The translations under genes were made by a program, and so were the position numbers. Below, piece by piece: positions 36,297 to 49,300 of a stretch of 64,000 nucleotides of DNA. Each line of letters begins with the position of its first letter. The stretch's first letter is position 1. The notes under the pieces were generated by a model, which did not search any database, had not been told where the DNA came from, and saw only the letters and a list, made by a program, of their open reading frames with translations. The DNA lies in assembly GCA_027886175.1 (NCBI GenBank), contig JAJNNQ010000139.1, forward strand, positions 1,364,001-1,428,000, in the 5' to 3' direction. The stretch is from Phylloscopus collybita (taxonomy: Eukaryota > Chordata > Aves > Passeriformes > Phylloscopidae).

Positions 36297-39200
36297 TTGG
36301 GAAACCAAAGTCTCCACCCCACGATCCTAATGTCATTTTCTAGGAGGCCTCTGGCACTACAAGAGGAGACAAACTTCCAACTGGTGGCATATTGCATCTG
36401 GGAGATATCCTCATTTGTATGTAATTTTAGTAGCCATAAGCCCACTGGCAGTCAGACAGCATTAGACACGAACGGTGTCCCTTTTCCATGGGAAACCAAA
36501 GTCTCTGCCCCAGATTCCTGATGTCAATTTGTATGAAGCCTCTTGCTCTACAGGGGCCGACAAACTTCCATCTGGTTGTAGATTGCACCTGGGAGACATC
36601 CTCATTTGTATGGAATTTTAGTGGAATTTTAATAGGCGGAAGCCTAGTGGCAGGCACACATTAGACACTAACGGTGGCCCATTTCCATGGGAAACCAAAG
36701 TCTCCACTCCAGGTTCCTGATGTCAGTTTGTAGGAGGCCTTTGGCACTACAAGGGCAGACAAAGTTTTGTCTGGTGGTTGATTGCATCGAGGAGATATCC
36801 TCATTTGTATGGAATTTCAGCAGGCAGAAGCCCAGTGTATGGCAGACAGCATTAGACACGAACGGTGACCCATTTCTAAGGGAAACCAAAGTCTCCACCC
36901 CACGTTCCTGATGTCCGTTTCTAGGAGGGCTTTGGCACTACAAGGGCAGACAAACTTCCACCTGGTGGTAGATTTCACCTGGGAGATATCCTCATTTCTA
37001 TGGAACTTCAGCAGTCATAGCCACAGTGCCAGGCAGACAGCATTAGACGCGAACGGTGGCCCATTTCTTTGGGAAACCAAAGTCTCCACCGCACGTTCCT
37101 GATGTCAGTTTTTAGGAGGCCTTTGGCACTACAAGGGCAGACAAACTTCCAACGGGTGGTAGATTGCACCTGGGAGACATCCTCATTTGTGAGGGATTTC
37201 AGCAGGCATAACCCCAGTGCCAGGCAGACAGCATTAGACACGAACGGTGGCCCTTTTCCGTGGGAAACCAAAATCTCCACGCCACGTTGCTGATGTCACT
37301 TTGTAGGAGGCATTTTCCAATATAAGGGCAGAGAAACTTCCATCTGGTTGTCGATTGCACCTGGGAGATATCCTCATTTCTATTGAATTTTAGTGGAATT
37401 TTAGTAGGAAGAAGCCCAGTGGCAGGCAGACAGTATTAGACACGAACGGTGGCTCATTTCTATGGGAAACCAAAGTCTCCACACCACGTACCCGCTGTCC
37501 ATTTCTAGGAGACCTTTGGCACTACAAGGGCAGACAAACTTCCACCTTGTGGTAGATTGCACCTTGGAGATATCCTCATCTGTATGCAACTTCAGCAGTC
37601 ATAACCACAGTGCCAGGCAGACAGCATTAGACGGGAACGGCGGTCCTTTTCCATGGGAAACCAAAGTCTCCACACCACGTACCGGATGTCAGGTTTTAGG
37701 AGGCATTTGGCAGTACAAGGGCAGACAAACTTCCGTCTGGTGGTTGATTGCATCGGGGAGATATCCTCATTTGTATGGAATTTCAGCACGTAGAAACCCA
37801 GTGGCAGGCAGACAGCATAAGACACGAACGGTGGCCCATTTCTAAGGGAAACCAAAGTCTCCACCCCACGTTCCTGTTGTCCGTTTCTAGGAGGCCTTTG
37901 GCACTACAAGGGCAGACAAACTTCCACCTGGTGGTAGATTGCACCTGGGAGATATCCTCATTTGTATGGAACCTCTGCAGTCCTAACTACAGTGCCAGGC
38001 AGACAGCATTAGTCACGAACGGTGGTCCTTTTCCATGGGAAACCAAAGTCTCCACACAACGTTCCCGATGTCAGGTTTTAGGAGACCTTTGGCAGTACAA
38101 GGGCAGACAATCTTCCGTCTGGTGGTTGATTGCATCGGGGAGATATCTTCATTTGTATGGAATTTCAGCAGGTAGAAGCCCAGTGGCAGGCAGACAGCAT
38201 TAGACATGAACGGTGGCCCTTTTCCTATGGGCAACCAAAGTCTCCATGCCACGTTCCTGAAGTCAGGTTTTGGGAGACCTTTGGCAGTACAAGGGCAGAC
38301 AAACTTCCATCTGGTGGGAAATTCTATTTGGGAGATAACCTCATTTGTAGGGAATATTAGTAGGCATATGCCCACTGGCACTCAGACAGCATTAGACACG
38401 AACAGTGGCCCTTTTCCATGGAAAAAGAAATTATCCATCCTATGTTCCTGATGTCAGTTTGAAGGAGGCCTTTGGTACTACAAGGGCAGACAAACTTCCA
38501 ACTGGCGGTAGATTGCACCTCGGAGATGTCCTCATTTGTATGGAATTTTAGTGGTATTTTAGTACTCAGCAGCCCAGACAGACAGCATTAAACATGAACG
38601 GTGGGCCTTTTCCATAGGAAACCAAAGTCTCCAGGTGAGGTTCCGAATGTCAGTTTGAAGGAGGCCTTTGTCACTGCAAGAGCAGACAAACTTCCATCTG
38701 GTGGCATATTGCGTCTGGGAGATATCCTCATTTGTATGTAATTTCAGTAGTCATAAGCCCAGTGGCAAGGGGGCAGTATTAAACACCAAGGGTGTCCTGT
38801 TTCCATGGGAAACCAAAGCGTCCTCTCCAGATTCCTGATGTCAGTTTGTAGGAGGCCATTGGCATTAAAAGGGTAGACAAACTTTCAACTGGTAGTAGAC
38901 TCCATCTGGGAGATATCCTCATTTGTATGGAATTTTACTAGGCATAAGCCCAGTGGCAGGCACATAGCATTAGACACAAACGGTGGCCCATTTCCATGGG
39001 AAACCAAAGTCTCCACCCCACGTTCCTGATGTCAGTTTTTAGGAGGCCTTTGGCACTACAAGGGCAGGCAAACTTCCACCTGGTGGTAGATTTCACCTGG
39101 GAGATATCCTCATTTGTATGGAACTTCAGCAGTCATAACCCCAGTGCCAGGCAGACAGCATTAGACGCGAACGGTGGTCCTTTTCCATGGGAAACCAAAG

Positions 39201-39388
39201 TCTCCACCCTAGGTTCCTGATGTCAGTTTGTAGGAGGCCTTTGGAACCACAAGGGCAAAGAAACTTCCATCTGGTGTTAGATTTCACCTGGGAGATATTC
39301 TCATTTGTATGGAATTTTAGTGGAATTTTAGTAGGCAGAATCCCAGCGGCAGGAAGACAGCATTAGACACGAACGGTGACCCATTTCC
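36297..39388 (+). repeat. Short-form HOR copy (16 monomers, 3,092 bp)
   Basis: Standard short form with AGAAGCCCAGTGTATGGCAG at about 36,826-36,845. From about 36,400 it is also the start of a stretch that recurs 6,981 bp later, so it belongs to the compound repeat family as well as to the short-form series. Confidence 0.88.
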
Positions 39389-42300
39389 TTGGGAAACCAA
39401 AGTCTCCACCCCACGATCCTAATGTCATTTTCTAGGAGGCCTCTGGCACTACAAGAGGAGACAAACTTCCAACTGGTGGCATATTGCATCTGGGAGATAT
39501 CCTCATTTGTATGTAATTTTAGTAGCCATAAGCCCACTGGCAGTCAGACAGCATTAGACACGAACGGTGTCCCTTTTCCATGGGAAACCAAAGTCTCTGC
39601 TCCAGATTCCTGATGTCAATTTGTATGAAGCCTCTTGCTCTACAGGGGCCGACAAACTTCCATCTGGTTGTAGATTGCACCTGGGAGACATCCTCATTTG
39701 TATGGAATTTTAGTGGAATTTTAATAGGCAGAAGCCTAGTGGCAGGCACACATTAGACACTAACGGTGGCCCATTTCCATGGGAAACCAAAGTCTCCACT
39801 CCAGGTTCCTGATGTCAGTTTGTAGGAGGCCTTTGGCACTACAAGGACAGACAAAGTTTTGTCTGGTGGTTGATTGCATCGAGGAGATATCCTCATTTGT
39901 ATGGAATTTCAGCAGGCAGAAGCCCAGTGGCAGGCAGACAGCATTAGACACGAACAGTGGACCTTTTCAATGGGAAACCAAAGTCTCCACCTCACGTTCC
40001 TGATGTCAGTTTGTAGGAGGCCTTTGGAACTACAAGGGCAGACAAAATTCCATCTGGTGGTAAATTGCACCTGGGAGATATCCTCATTTGTATAGAATTA
40101 TAGAGGAATTTAATTGCGCAGAATCCCAGCGACAGGTAGACAGAATTAGACATGAATAGTGGCCCTTTTCTAGGGGAAAACAAAGCCTCCAGGCCAGGTT
40201 CCTGATGTCAGTTTTTAGGAGGCCTTTGGCACTACAAGAACAGACAAACTTCCAACTAGTGGCATATTGCAGCTTGGAGATATACTCATTTGTATGGAAT
40301 TTTAGTGGAATTAAAGCAGGCAGAAGCGCAGTGTCAAGAAAACAGCATTGAAAACAAACGGTGGCCCATTTCCATGGGAAACCAAAGTCTCCAGCCCACG
40401 TTCCTGATGTCCGTTTCTAGGAGGCTTTTGGCACTACAAGAGCAGACAGACTTCCAACTGGTGGCATATTGCATCGGGGAGATATCCTCATTTGTATATA
40501 ATTTTAGTGGAATTTTAGTAGGCATAAGCCCAGTGTATGGCAGACAGCATTAGACACGAACGGTGACCCATTTCTAAGGGAAACCAAAGTCTCCACCCCA
40601 CGTTCCTGATGTCCGTTTCTAGGAGGGCTTTGGCACTACAAGGGCAGACAAACTTCCACCTGGTGGTAGATTTCACCTGGGAGATATCCTCATTTCTATG
40701 GAACTTCAGCAGTCATAGCCACAGTGCCAGGCAGACAGCATTAGACGCGAACGGTGGCCCATTTCTTTGGGAAACCAAAGTCTCCACCGCACGTTCCTGA
40801 TGTCAGTTTTTAGGAGGCCTTTGGCACTACAAGGGCAGACAAACTTCCAACGGGTGGTAGATTGCACCTGGGAGACATCCTCATTTGTGAGGGATTTCAG
40901 CAGGCATAACCCCAGTGCCAGGCAGACAGCATTAGACACGAACGGTGGCCCTTTTCCGTGGGAAACCAAAATCTCCACCCCACGTTGCTGATGTCACTTT
41001 GTAGGAGGCATTTTCCAATATAAGGGCAGAGAAACTTCCATCTGGTTGTCGATTGCACCTGGGAGATATCCTAATTTCTATTGAATTTTAGTGGAATTTT
41101 AGTAGGAAGAAGCCCAGTGGCAGGCAGACAGTATTAGACACGAACGGTGGCTCATTTCTATGGGAAACCAAAGTCTCCACACCACGTACCCGCTGTCCAT
41201 TTCTAGGAGACCTTTGGCACTACAAGGGCAGACAAACTTCCACCTTGTGGTAGATTGCACCTTGGAGATATCCTCATCTGTATGCAACTTCAGCAGTCAT
41301 AACCACAGTGCCAGGCAGACAGCATTAGACGGGAACGGCGGTCCTTTTCCATGGGAAACCAAAGTCTCCACACCACGTACCGGATGTCAGGTTTTAGGAG
41401 GCATTTGGCAGTACAAGGGCAGACAAACTTCCGTCTGGTGGTTGATTGCATCGGGGAGATATCCTCATTTGTATGGAATTTCAGCACGTAGAAACCCAGT
41501 GGCAGGCAGACAGCATAAGACACGAACGGTGGCCCATTTCTAAGGGAAACCAAAGTCTCCACCCCACGTTCCTGTTGTCCGTTTCTAGGAGGCCTTTGGC
41601 ACTACAAGGGCAGACAAACTTCCAACGGGTGGTAGATTGCACCTGGGAGACATCCTCATTTGTGAGGGATTTCAGCAGGCATAACCCCAGTGCCAGGCAG
41701 ACAGCATTAGACACGAACGGTGGCCCTTTTCCGTGGGAAACCAAAATCTCCACCCCACGTTGTTGATGTCACTTTGTAGGAGGCATTTTCCAATATAAGG
41801 GCAGAGAAACTTCCATCTGGTTGTCGATTGCACCTGGGAGATATCCTCATTTCTATTGAATTTTAGTGGAATTTTAGTAGGAAGAAGCCCAGTGGCAGGC
41901 AGACAGTATTAGACACAAACGGTGGCTCATTTCTATGGGAAACCAAAGTCTCCACACCACGTACCCGCTGTCCATTTCTAGGAGACCTTTGGCACTACAA
42001 GGGCAGACAAACTTCCACCTTGTGGTAGATTGCACCTTGGAGATATCCTCATTTGTATGCAACTTCAGCAGTCATAACCACAGTGCCAGGCAGACAGCAT
42101 TAGACGGGAACGGCGGTCCTTTTCCATGGGAAACCAAAGTCTCCACACCACGTACCGGATGTCAGGTTTTAGGAGGCATTTGGCAGTACAAGGGCAGACA
42201 AACTTCCGTCTGGTGGTTGATTGCATCGGGGAGATATCCTCATTTGTATGGAATTTCAGCACGTAGAAACCCAGTGGCAGGCAGACAGCATAAGACACGA

Positions 42301-45300
42301 ACGGTGGCCCATTTCTAAGGGAAACCAAAGTCTCCACCCCACGTTCCTGTTGTCCGTTTCTAGGAGGCCTTTGGCACTACAAGGGCAGACAAACTTCCAC
42401 CTGGTGGTAGATTGCACCTGGGAGATATCCTCATTTGTATGGAACCTCTGCAGTCCTAACTACAGTGCCAGGCAGACAGCATTAGACACGAACGGTGGTC
42501 CTTTTCCATGGGAAACCAAAGTCTCCACACAACGTTCCCGATGTCAGGTTTTAGGAGACCTTTGGCAGTACAAGGGCAGACAATCTTCCGTCTGGTGGTT
42601 GATTGCATCGGGGAGATATCTTCATTTGTATGGAATTTCAGCAGGTAGAAGCCCAGTGGCAGGCAGACAGCATTAGACATGAACGGTGGCCCTTTTCCTA
42701 TGGGCAACCAAAGTCTCCATGCCACGTTCCTGAAGTCAGGTTTTAGGAGACCTTTGGCAGTAGAAGGGCAGACAAACTTCCATCTGGTGGGAAATTCTAT
42801 TTGGGAGATAACCTCATTTGTAGGGAATATTAGTAGGCATATGCCCACTGGCACTCAGACAGCATTAGACACGAACAGTGGCCCTTTTCCATGGAAAAAG
42901 AAATTATCCATCCTATGTTCCTGATGTCAGTTTGAAGGAGGCCTTTGGTACTACAAGGGCAGACAAACTTCCAACTGGCGGTAGATTGCACCTCGGAGAT
43001 GTCCTCATTTGTATGGAATTTTAGTGGTATTTTAGTACTCAGCAGCCCAGACAGACAGCATTAAACATGAACGGTGGGCCTTTTCCATAGGAAACCAAAG
43101 TCTCCAGGTGAGGTTCCGAATGTCAGTTTGAAGGAGGCCTTTGTCACTGCAAGAGCAGACAAACTTCCATCTGGTGGTATATTGCGTCTGGGAGATATCC
43201 TCATTTGTATGTAATTTCAGTAGTCATAAGCCCAGTGGCAAGGGGGCAGTATTAAACACCAAGGGTGTCCTGTTTCCATGGGAAACCAAAGCGTCCTCTC
43301 CAGATTCCTGATGTCAGTTTGTAGGAGGCCATTGGCATTAAAAGGGTAGACAAACTTTCAACTGGTAGTAGACTCCATCTGGGAGATATCCTCATTTGTA
43401 TGTAATTTTAGTAGCCATAAGCCCACTGGCAGTCAGACAGCATTAGACACGAACGGTGTCCCTTTTCCATGGGAAACCAAAGTCTCTGCCCCAGATTCCT
43501 GATTTCAATTTGTATGAAGCCTCTTGCTCTACAGGGGCCGACAATCTTCCATCTGGTTGTAGATTGCACATGGGAGACATCCTCATTTGTATGGAATTTT
43601 AGTGGAATTTTAATAGGCAGAAGCCTAGTGGCAGGCACACATTAGACACTAACGGTGGCCCATTTCCATGGGAAACCAAAGTCTCCACTCCAGGTTCCTG
43701 ATGTCAGTTTGTAGGAGGCCTTTGGCACTACAAGGGCAGACAAAGTTTTGTCTGGTGGTTGATTGCATCGAGGAGATATCCTCATTTGTATGGAATTTCA
43801 GCAGGCAGAAGCCCAGTGTATGGCAGACAGCATTAGACACGAACGGTGACCCATTTCTAAGGGAAACCAAAGTCTCCACCCCACATTCCTGATGTCCGTT
43901 TCTAGGAGGGCTTTGGCACTACAAGGGCAGACAAACTTCCACCTGGTGGTAGATTTCACCTGGGAGATATCCTCATTTCTATGGAACTTCAGCAGTCATA
44001 GCCACAGTGCCAGGCAGACAGCATTAGACGCGAACGGTGGCCCATTTCTTTGGGAAACCAAAGTCTCCACCGCACGTTCCTGATGTCAGTTTTTAGGAGG
44101 CCTTTGGCACTACAAGGGCAGACAAACTTCCAACGGGTGGTAGATTGCACCTGGGAGACATCCTCATTTGTGAGGGATTTCAGCAGGCATAACCCCAGTG
44201 CCAGGCAGACAGCATTAGACACGAACGGTGGCCCTTTTCCGTGGGAAACCAAAATCTCCACGCCACGTTGCTGATGTCACTTTGTAGGAGGCATTTTCCA
44301 ATATAAGGGCAGAGAAACTTCCATCTGGTTGTCGATTGCACCTGGGAGATATCCTCATTTCTATTGAATTTTAGTGGAATTTTAGTAGGAAGAAGCCCAG
44401 TGGCAGGCAGACAGTATTAGACACGAACGGTGGCTCATTTCTATGGGAAACCAAAGTCTCCACACCACGTACCCGCTGTCCATTTCTAGGAGACCTTTGG
44501 CACTACAAGGGCAGACAAACTTCCACCTTGTGGTAGATTGCACCTTGGAGATATCCTCATCTGTATGCAACTTCAGCAGTCATAACCACAGTGCCAGGCA
44601 GACAGCATTAGACGGGAACGGCGGTCCTTTTCCATGGGAAACCAAAGTCTCCACACCACGTACCGGATGTCAGGTTTTAGGAGGCATTTGGCAGTACAAG
44701 GGCAGACAAACTTCCGTCTGGTGGTTGATTGCATCGGGGAGATATCCTCATTTGTATGGAATTTCAGCACGTAGAAACCCAGTGGCAGGCAGACAGCATA
44801 AGACACGAACGGTGGCCCATTTCTAAGGGAAACCAAAGTCTCCACCCCACGTTCCTGTTGTCCGTTTCTAGGAGGCCTTTGGCACTACAAAGGCAGACAA
44901 ACTTCCACCTGGTGGTAGATTGCACCTGGGAGATATCCTCATTTGTATGGAACCTCTGCAGTCCTAACTACAGTGCCAGGCAGACAGCATTAGTCACGAA
45001 CGGTGGTCCTTTTCCATGGGAAACCAAAGTCTCCACACAACGTTCCCGATGTCAGGTTTTAGGAGACCTTTGGCAGTACAAGGGCAGACAATCTTCCGTC
45101 TGGTGGTTGATTGCATCGGGGAGATATCTTCATTTGTATGGAATTTCAGCAGGTAGAAGCCCAGTGGCAGGCAGACAGCATTAGACATGAACGGTGGCCC
45201 TTTTCCTATGGGCAACCAAAGTCTCCATGCCACGTTCCTGAAGTCAGGTTTTGGGAGACCTTTGGCAGTACTAGGGCAGACAAATTTCCATCTGGTGGGA

Positions 45301-46369
45301 AATTCTATTTGGGAGATAACCTCATTTGTAGGGAATATTAGTAGGCATATGCCCACTGGCACTCAGACAGCATTAGACACGAACAGTGGCCCTTTTCCAT
45401 GGAAAAAGAAGTTATCCATCCTATGTTCCTGATGTCAGTTTGAAGGAGGCCTTTGGTACTACAAGGGCAGACAAACTTCCAACTGGCGGTAGATTGCACC
45501 TCGGAGATGTCCTCATTTGTATGGAATTTTAGTGGTATTTTAGTACTCAGCAGCCCAGACAGACAGCATTAAACATGAACGGTGGGCCTTTTCCATAGGA
45601 AACCAAAGTCTCCAGGTGAGGTTCCGAATGTCAGTTTGAAGGAGGCCTTTGTCACTGCAAGAGCAGACAAACTTCCATCTGGTGGCATATTGCGTCTGGG
45701 AGATATCCTCATTTGTATGTAATTTCAGTAGTCATAAGCCCAGTGGCAAGGGGGCAGTATTAAACACCAAGGGTGTCCTGTTTCCATGGGAAACCAAAGC
45801 GTCCTCTCCAGATTCCTGATGTCAGTTTGTAGGAGGCCATTGGCATTAAAAGGGTAGACAAACTTTCAACTGGTAGTAGACTCCATCTGGGAGATATCCT
45901 CATTTGTATGGAATTTTACTAGGCATAAGCCCAGTGGCAGGCACATAGCATTAGACACAAACGGTGGCCCATTTCCATGGGAAACCAAAGTCTCCACCCC
46001 ACGTTCCTGATGTCAGTTTTTAGGAGGCCTTTGGCACTACAAGGGCAGGCAAACTTCCACCTGGTGGTAGATTTCACCTGGGAGATATCCTCATTTGTAT
46101 GGAACTTCAGCAGTCATAACCCCAGTGCCAGGCAGACAGCATTAGACGCGAACGGTGGTCCTTTTCCATGGGAAACCAAAGTCTCCACCCTAGGTTCCTG
46201 ATGTCAGTTTGTAGGAGGCCTTTGGAACCACAAGGGCAAAGAAACTTCCATCTGGTGTTAGATTTCACCTGGGAGATATTCTCATTTGTATGGAATTTTA
46301 GTGGAATTTTAGTAGGCAGAATCCCAGCGGCAGGAAGACAGCATTAGACACGAACGGTGACCCATTTCC
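39389..46369 (+). repeat. Compound HOR unit (6,981 bp): long form plus short form with internal duplication and deletion
   Basis: Starts as a long form (the GGAATTAAAGCAGGC monomer is at about 40,310). It then carries a 775-bp, four-monomer tandem duplication (landmarks 41,099, 41,160, 41,290 and 41,446 recur at 41,874, 41,935, 42,065 and 42,221), a 584-bp, three-monomer deletion at about 43,402-43,412, and a short-form junction near 43,810. Length 6,981 equals the long and short forms (3,698 + 3,092) plus 775 minus 584. Confidence 0.9.
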
Positions 46370-49300
46370 TTGGGAAACCAAAGTCTCCACCCCACGATCC
46401 TAATGTCATTTTCTAGGAGGCCTCTGGCACTACAAGAGGAGACAAACTTCCAACTGGTGGCATATTGCATCTGGGAGATATCCTCATTTGTATGTAATTT
46501 TAGTAGCCATAAGCCCACTGGCAGTCAGACAGCATTAGACACGAACGGTGTCCCTTTTCCATGGGAAACCAAAGTCTCTGCTCCAGATTCCTGATGTCAA
46601 TTTGTATGAAGCCTCTTGCTCTACAGGGGCCGACAAACTTCCATCTGGTTGTAGATTGCACCTGGGAGACATCCTCATTTGTATGGAATTTTAGTGGAAT
46701 TTTAATAGGCAGAAGCCTAGTGGCAGGCACACATTAGACACTAACGGTGGCCCATTTCCATGGGAAACCAAAGTCTCCACTCCAGGTTCCTGATGTCAGT
46801 TTGTAGGAGGCCTTTGGCACTACAAGGACAGACAAAGTTTTGTCTGGTGGTTGATTGCATCGAGGAGATATCCTCATTTGTATGGAATTTCAGCAGGCAG
46901 AAGCCCAGTGGCAGGCAGACAGCATTAGACACGAACAGTGGACCTTTTCAATGGGAAACCAAAGTCTCCACCTCACGTTCCTGATGTCAGTTTGTAGGAG
47001 GCCTTTGGAACTACAAGGGCAGACAAAATTCCATCTGGTGGTAAATTGCACCTGGGAGATATCCTCATTTGTATAGAATTATAGAGGAATTTAATTGCGC
47101 AGAATCCCAGCGACAGGTAGACAGAATTAGACATGAATAGTGGCCCTTTTCTAGGGGAAAACAAAGCCTCCAGGCCAGGTTCCTGATGTCAGTTTTTAGG
47201 AGGCCTTTGGCACTACAAGAACAGACAAACTTCCAACTAGTGGCATATTGCAGCTTGGAGATATACTCATTTGTATGGAATTTTAGTGGAATTAAAGCAG
47301 GCAGAAGCGCAGTGTCAAGAAAACAGCATTGAAAACAAACGGTGGCCCATTTCCATGGGAAACCAAAGTCTCCAGCCCACGTTCCTGATGTCCGTTTCTA
47401 GGAGGCTTTTGGCACTACAAGAGCAGACAGACTTCCAACTGGTGGCATATTGCATCGGGGAGATATCCTCATTTGTATATAATTTTAGTGGAATTTTAGT
47501 AGGCATAAGCCCAGTGTATGGCAGACAGCATTAGACACGAACGGTGACCCATTTCTAAGGGAAACCAAAGTCTCCACCCCACGTTCCTGATGTCCGTTTC
47601 TAGGAGGGCTTTGGCACTACAAGGGCAGACAAACTTCCACCTGGTGGTAGATTTCACCTGGGAGATATCCTCATTTCTATGGAACTTCAGCAGTCATAGC
47701 CACAGTGCCAGGCAGACAGCATTAGACGCGAACGGTGGCCCATTTCTTTGGGAAACCAAAGTCTCCACCGCACGTTCCTGATGTCAGTTTTTAGGAGGCC
47801 TTTGGCACTACAAGGGCAGACAAACTTCCAACGGGTGGTAGATTGCACCTGGGAGACATCCTCATTTGTGAGGGATTTCAGCAGGCATAACCCCAGTGCC
47901 AGGCAGACAGCATTAGACACGAACGGTGGCCCTTTTCCGTGGGAAACCAAAATCTCCACCCCACGTTGCTGATGTCACTTTGTAGGAGGCATTTTCCAAT
48001 ATAAGGGCAGAGAAACTTCCATCTGGTTGTCGATTGCACCTGGGAGATATCCTCATTTCTATTGAATTTTAGTGGAATTTTAGTAGGAAGAAGCCCAGTG
48101 GCAGGCAGACAGTATTAGACACGAACGGTGGCTCATTTCTATGGGAAACCAAAGTCTCCACACCACGTACCCGCTGTCCATTTCTAGGAGACCTTTGGCA
48201 CTACAAGGGCAGACAAACTTCCACCTTGTGGTAGATTGCACCTTGGAGATATCCTCATCTGTATGCAACTTCAGCAGTCATAACCACAGTGCCAGGCAGA
48301 CAGCATTAGACGGGAACGGCGGTCCTTTTCCATGGGAAACCAAAGTCTCCACACCACGTACCGGATGTCAGGTTTTAGGAGGCATTTGGCAGTACAAGGG
48401 CAGACAAACTTCCGTCTGGTGGTTGATTGCATCGGGGAGATATCCTCATTTGTATGGAATTTCAGCACGTAGAAACCCAGTGGCAGGCAGACAGCATAAG
48501 ACACGAACGGTGGCCCATTTCTAAGGGAAACCAAAGTCTCCACCCCACGTTCCTGTTGTCCGTTTCTAGGAGGCCTTTGGCACTACAAGGGCAGACAAAC
48601 TTCCAACGGGTGGTAGATTGCACCTGGGAGACATCCTCATTTGTGAGGGATTTCAGCAGGCATAACCCCAGTGCCAGGCAGACAGCATTAGACACGAACG
48701 GTGGCCCTTTTCCGTGGGAAACCAAAATCTCCACCCCACGTTGTTGATGTCACTTTGTAGGAGGCATTTTCCAATATAAGGGCAGAGAAACTTCCATCTG
48801 GTTGTCGATTGCACCTGGGAGATATCCTCATTTCTATTGAATTTTAGTGGAATTTTAGTAGGAAGAAGCCCAGTGGCAGGCAGACAGTATTAGACACAAA
48901 CGGTGGCTCATTTCTATGGGAAACCAAAGTCTCCACACCACGTACCCGCTGTCCATTTCTAGGAGACCTTTGGCACTACAAGGGCAGACAAACTTCCACC
49001 TTGTGGTAGATTGCACCTTGGAGATATCCTCATTTGTATGCAACTTCAGCAGTCATAACCACAGTGCCAGGCAGACAGCATTAGACGGGAACGGCGGTCC
49101 TTTTCCATGGGAAACCAAAGTCTCCACACCACGTACCGGATGTCAGGTTTTAGGAGGCATTTGGCAGTACAAGGGCAGACAAACTTCCGTCTGGTGGTTG
49201 ATTGCATCGGGGAGATATCCTCATTTGTATGGAATTTCAGCACGTAGAAACCCAGTGGCAGGCAGACAGCATAAGACACGAACGGTGGCCCATTTCTAAG

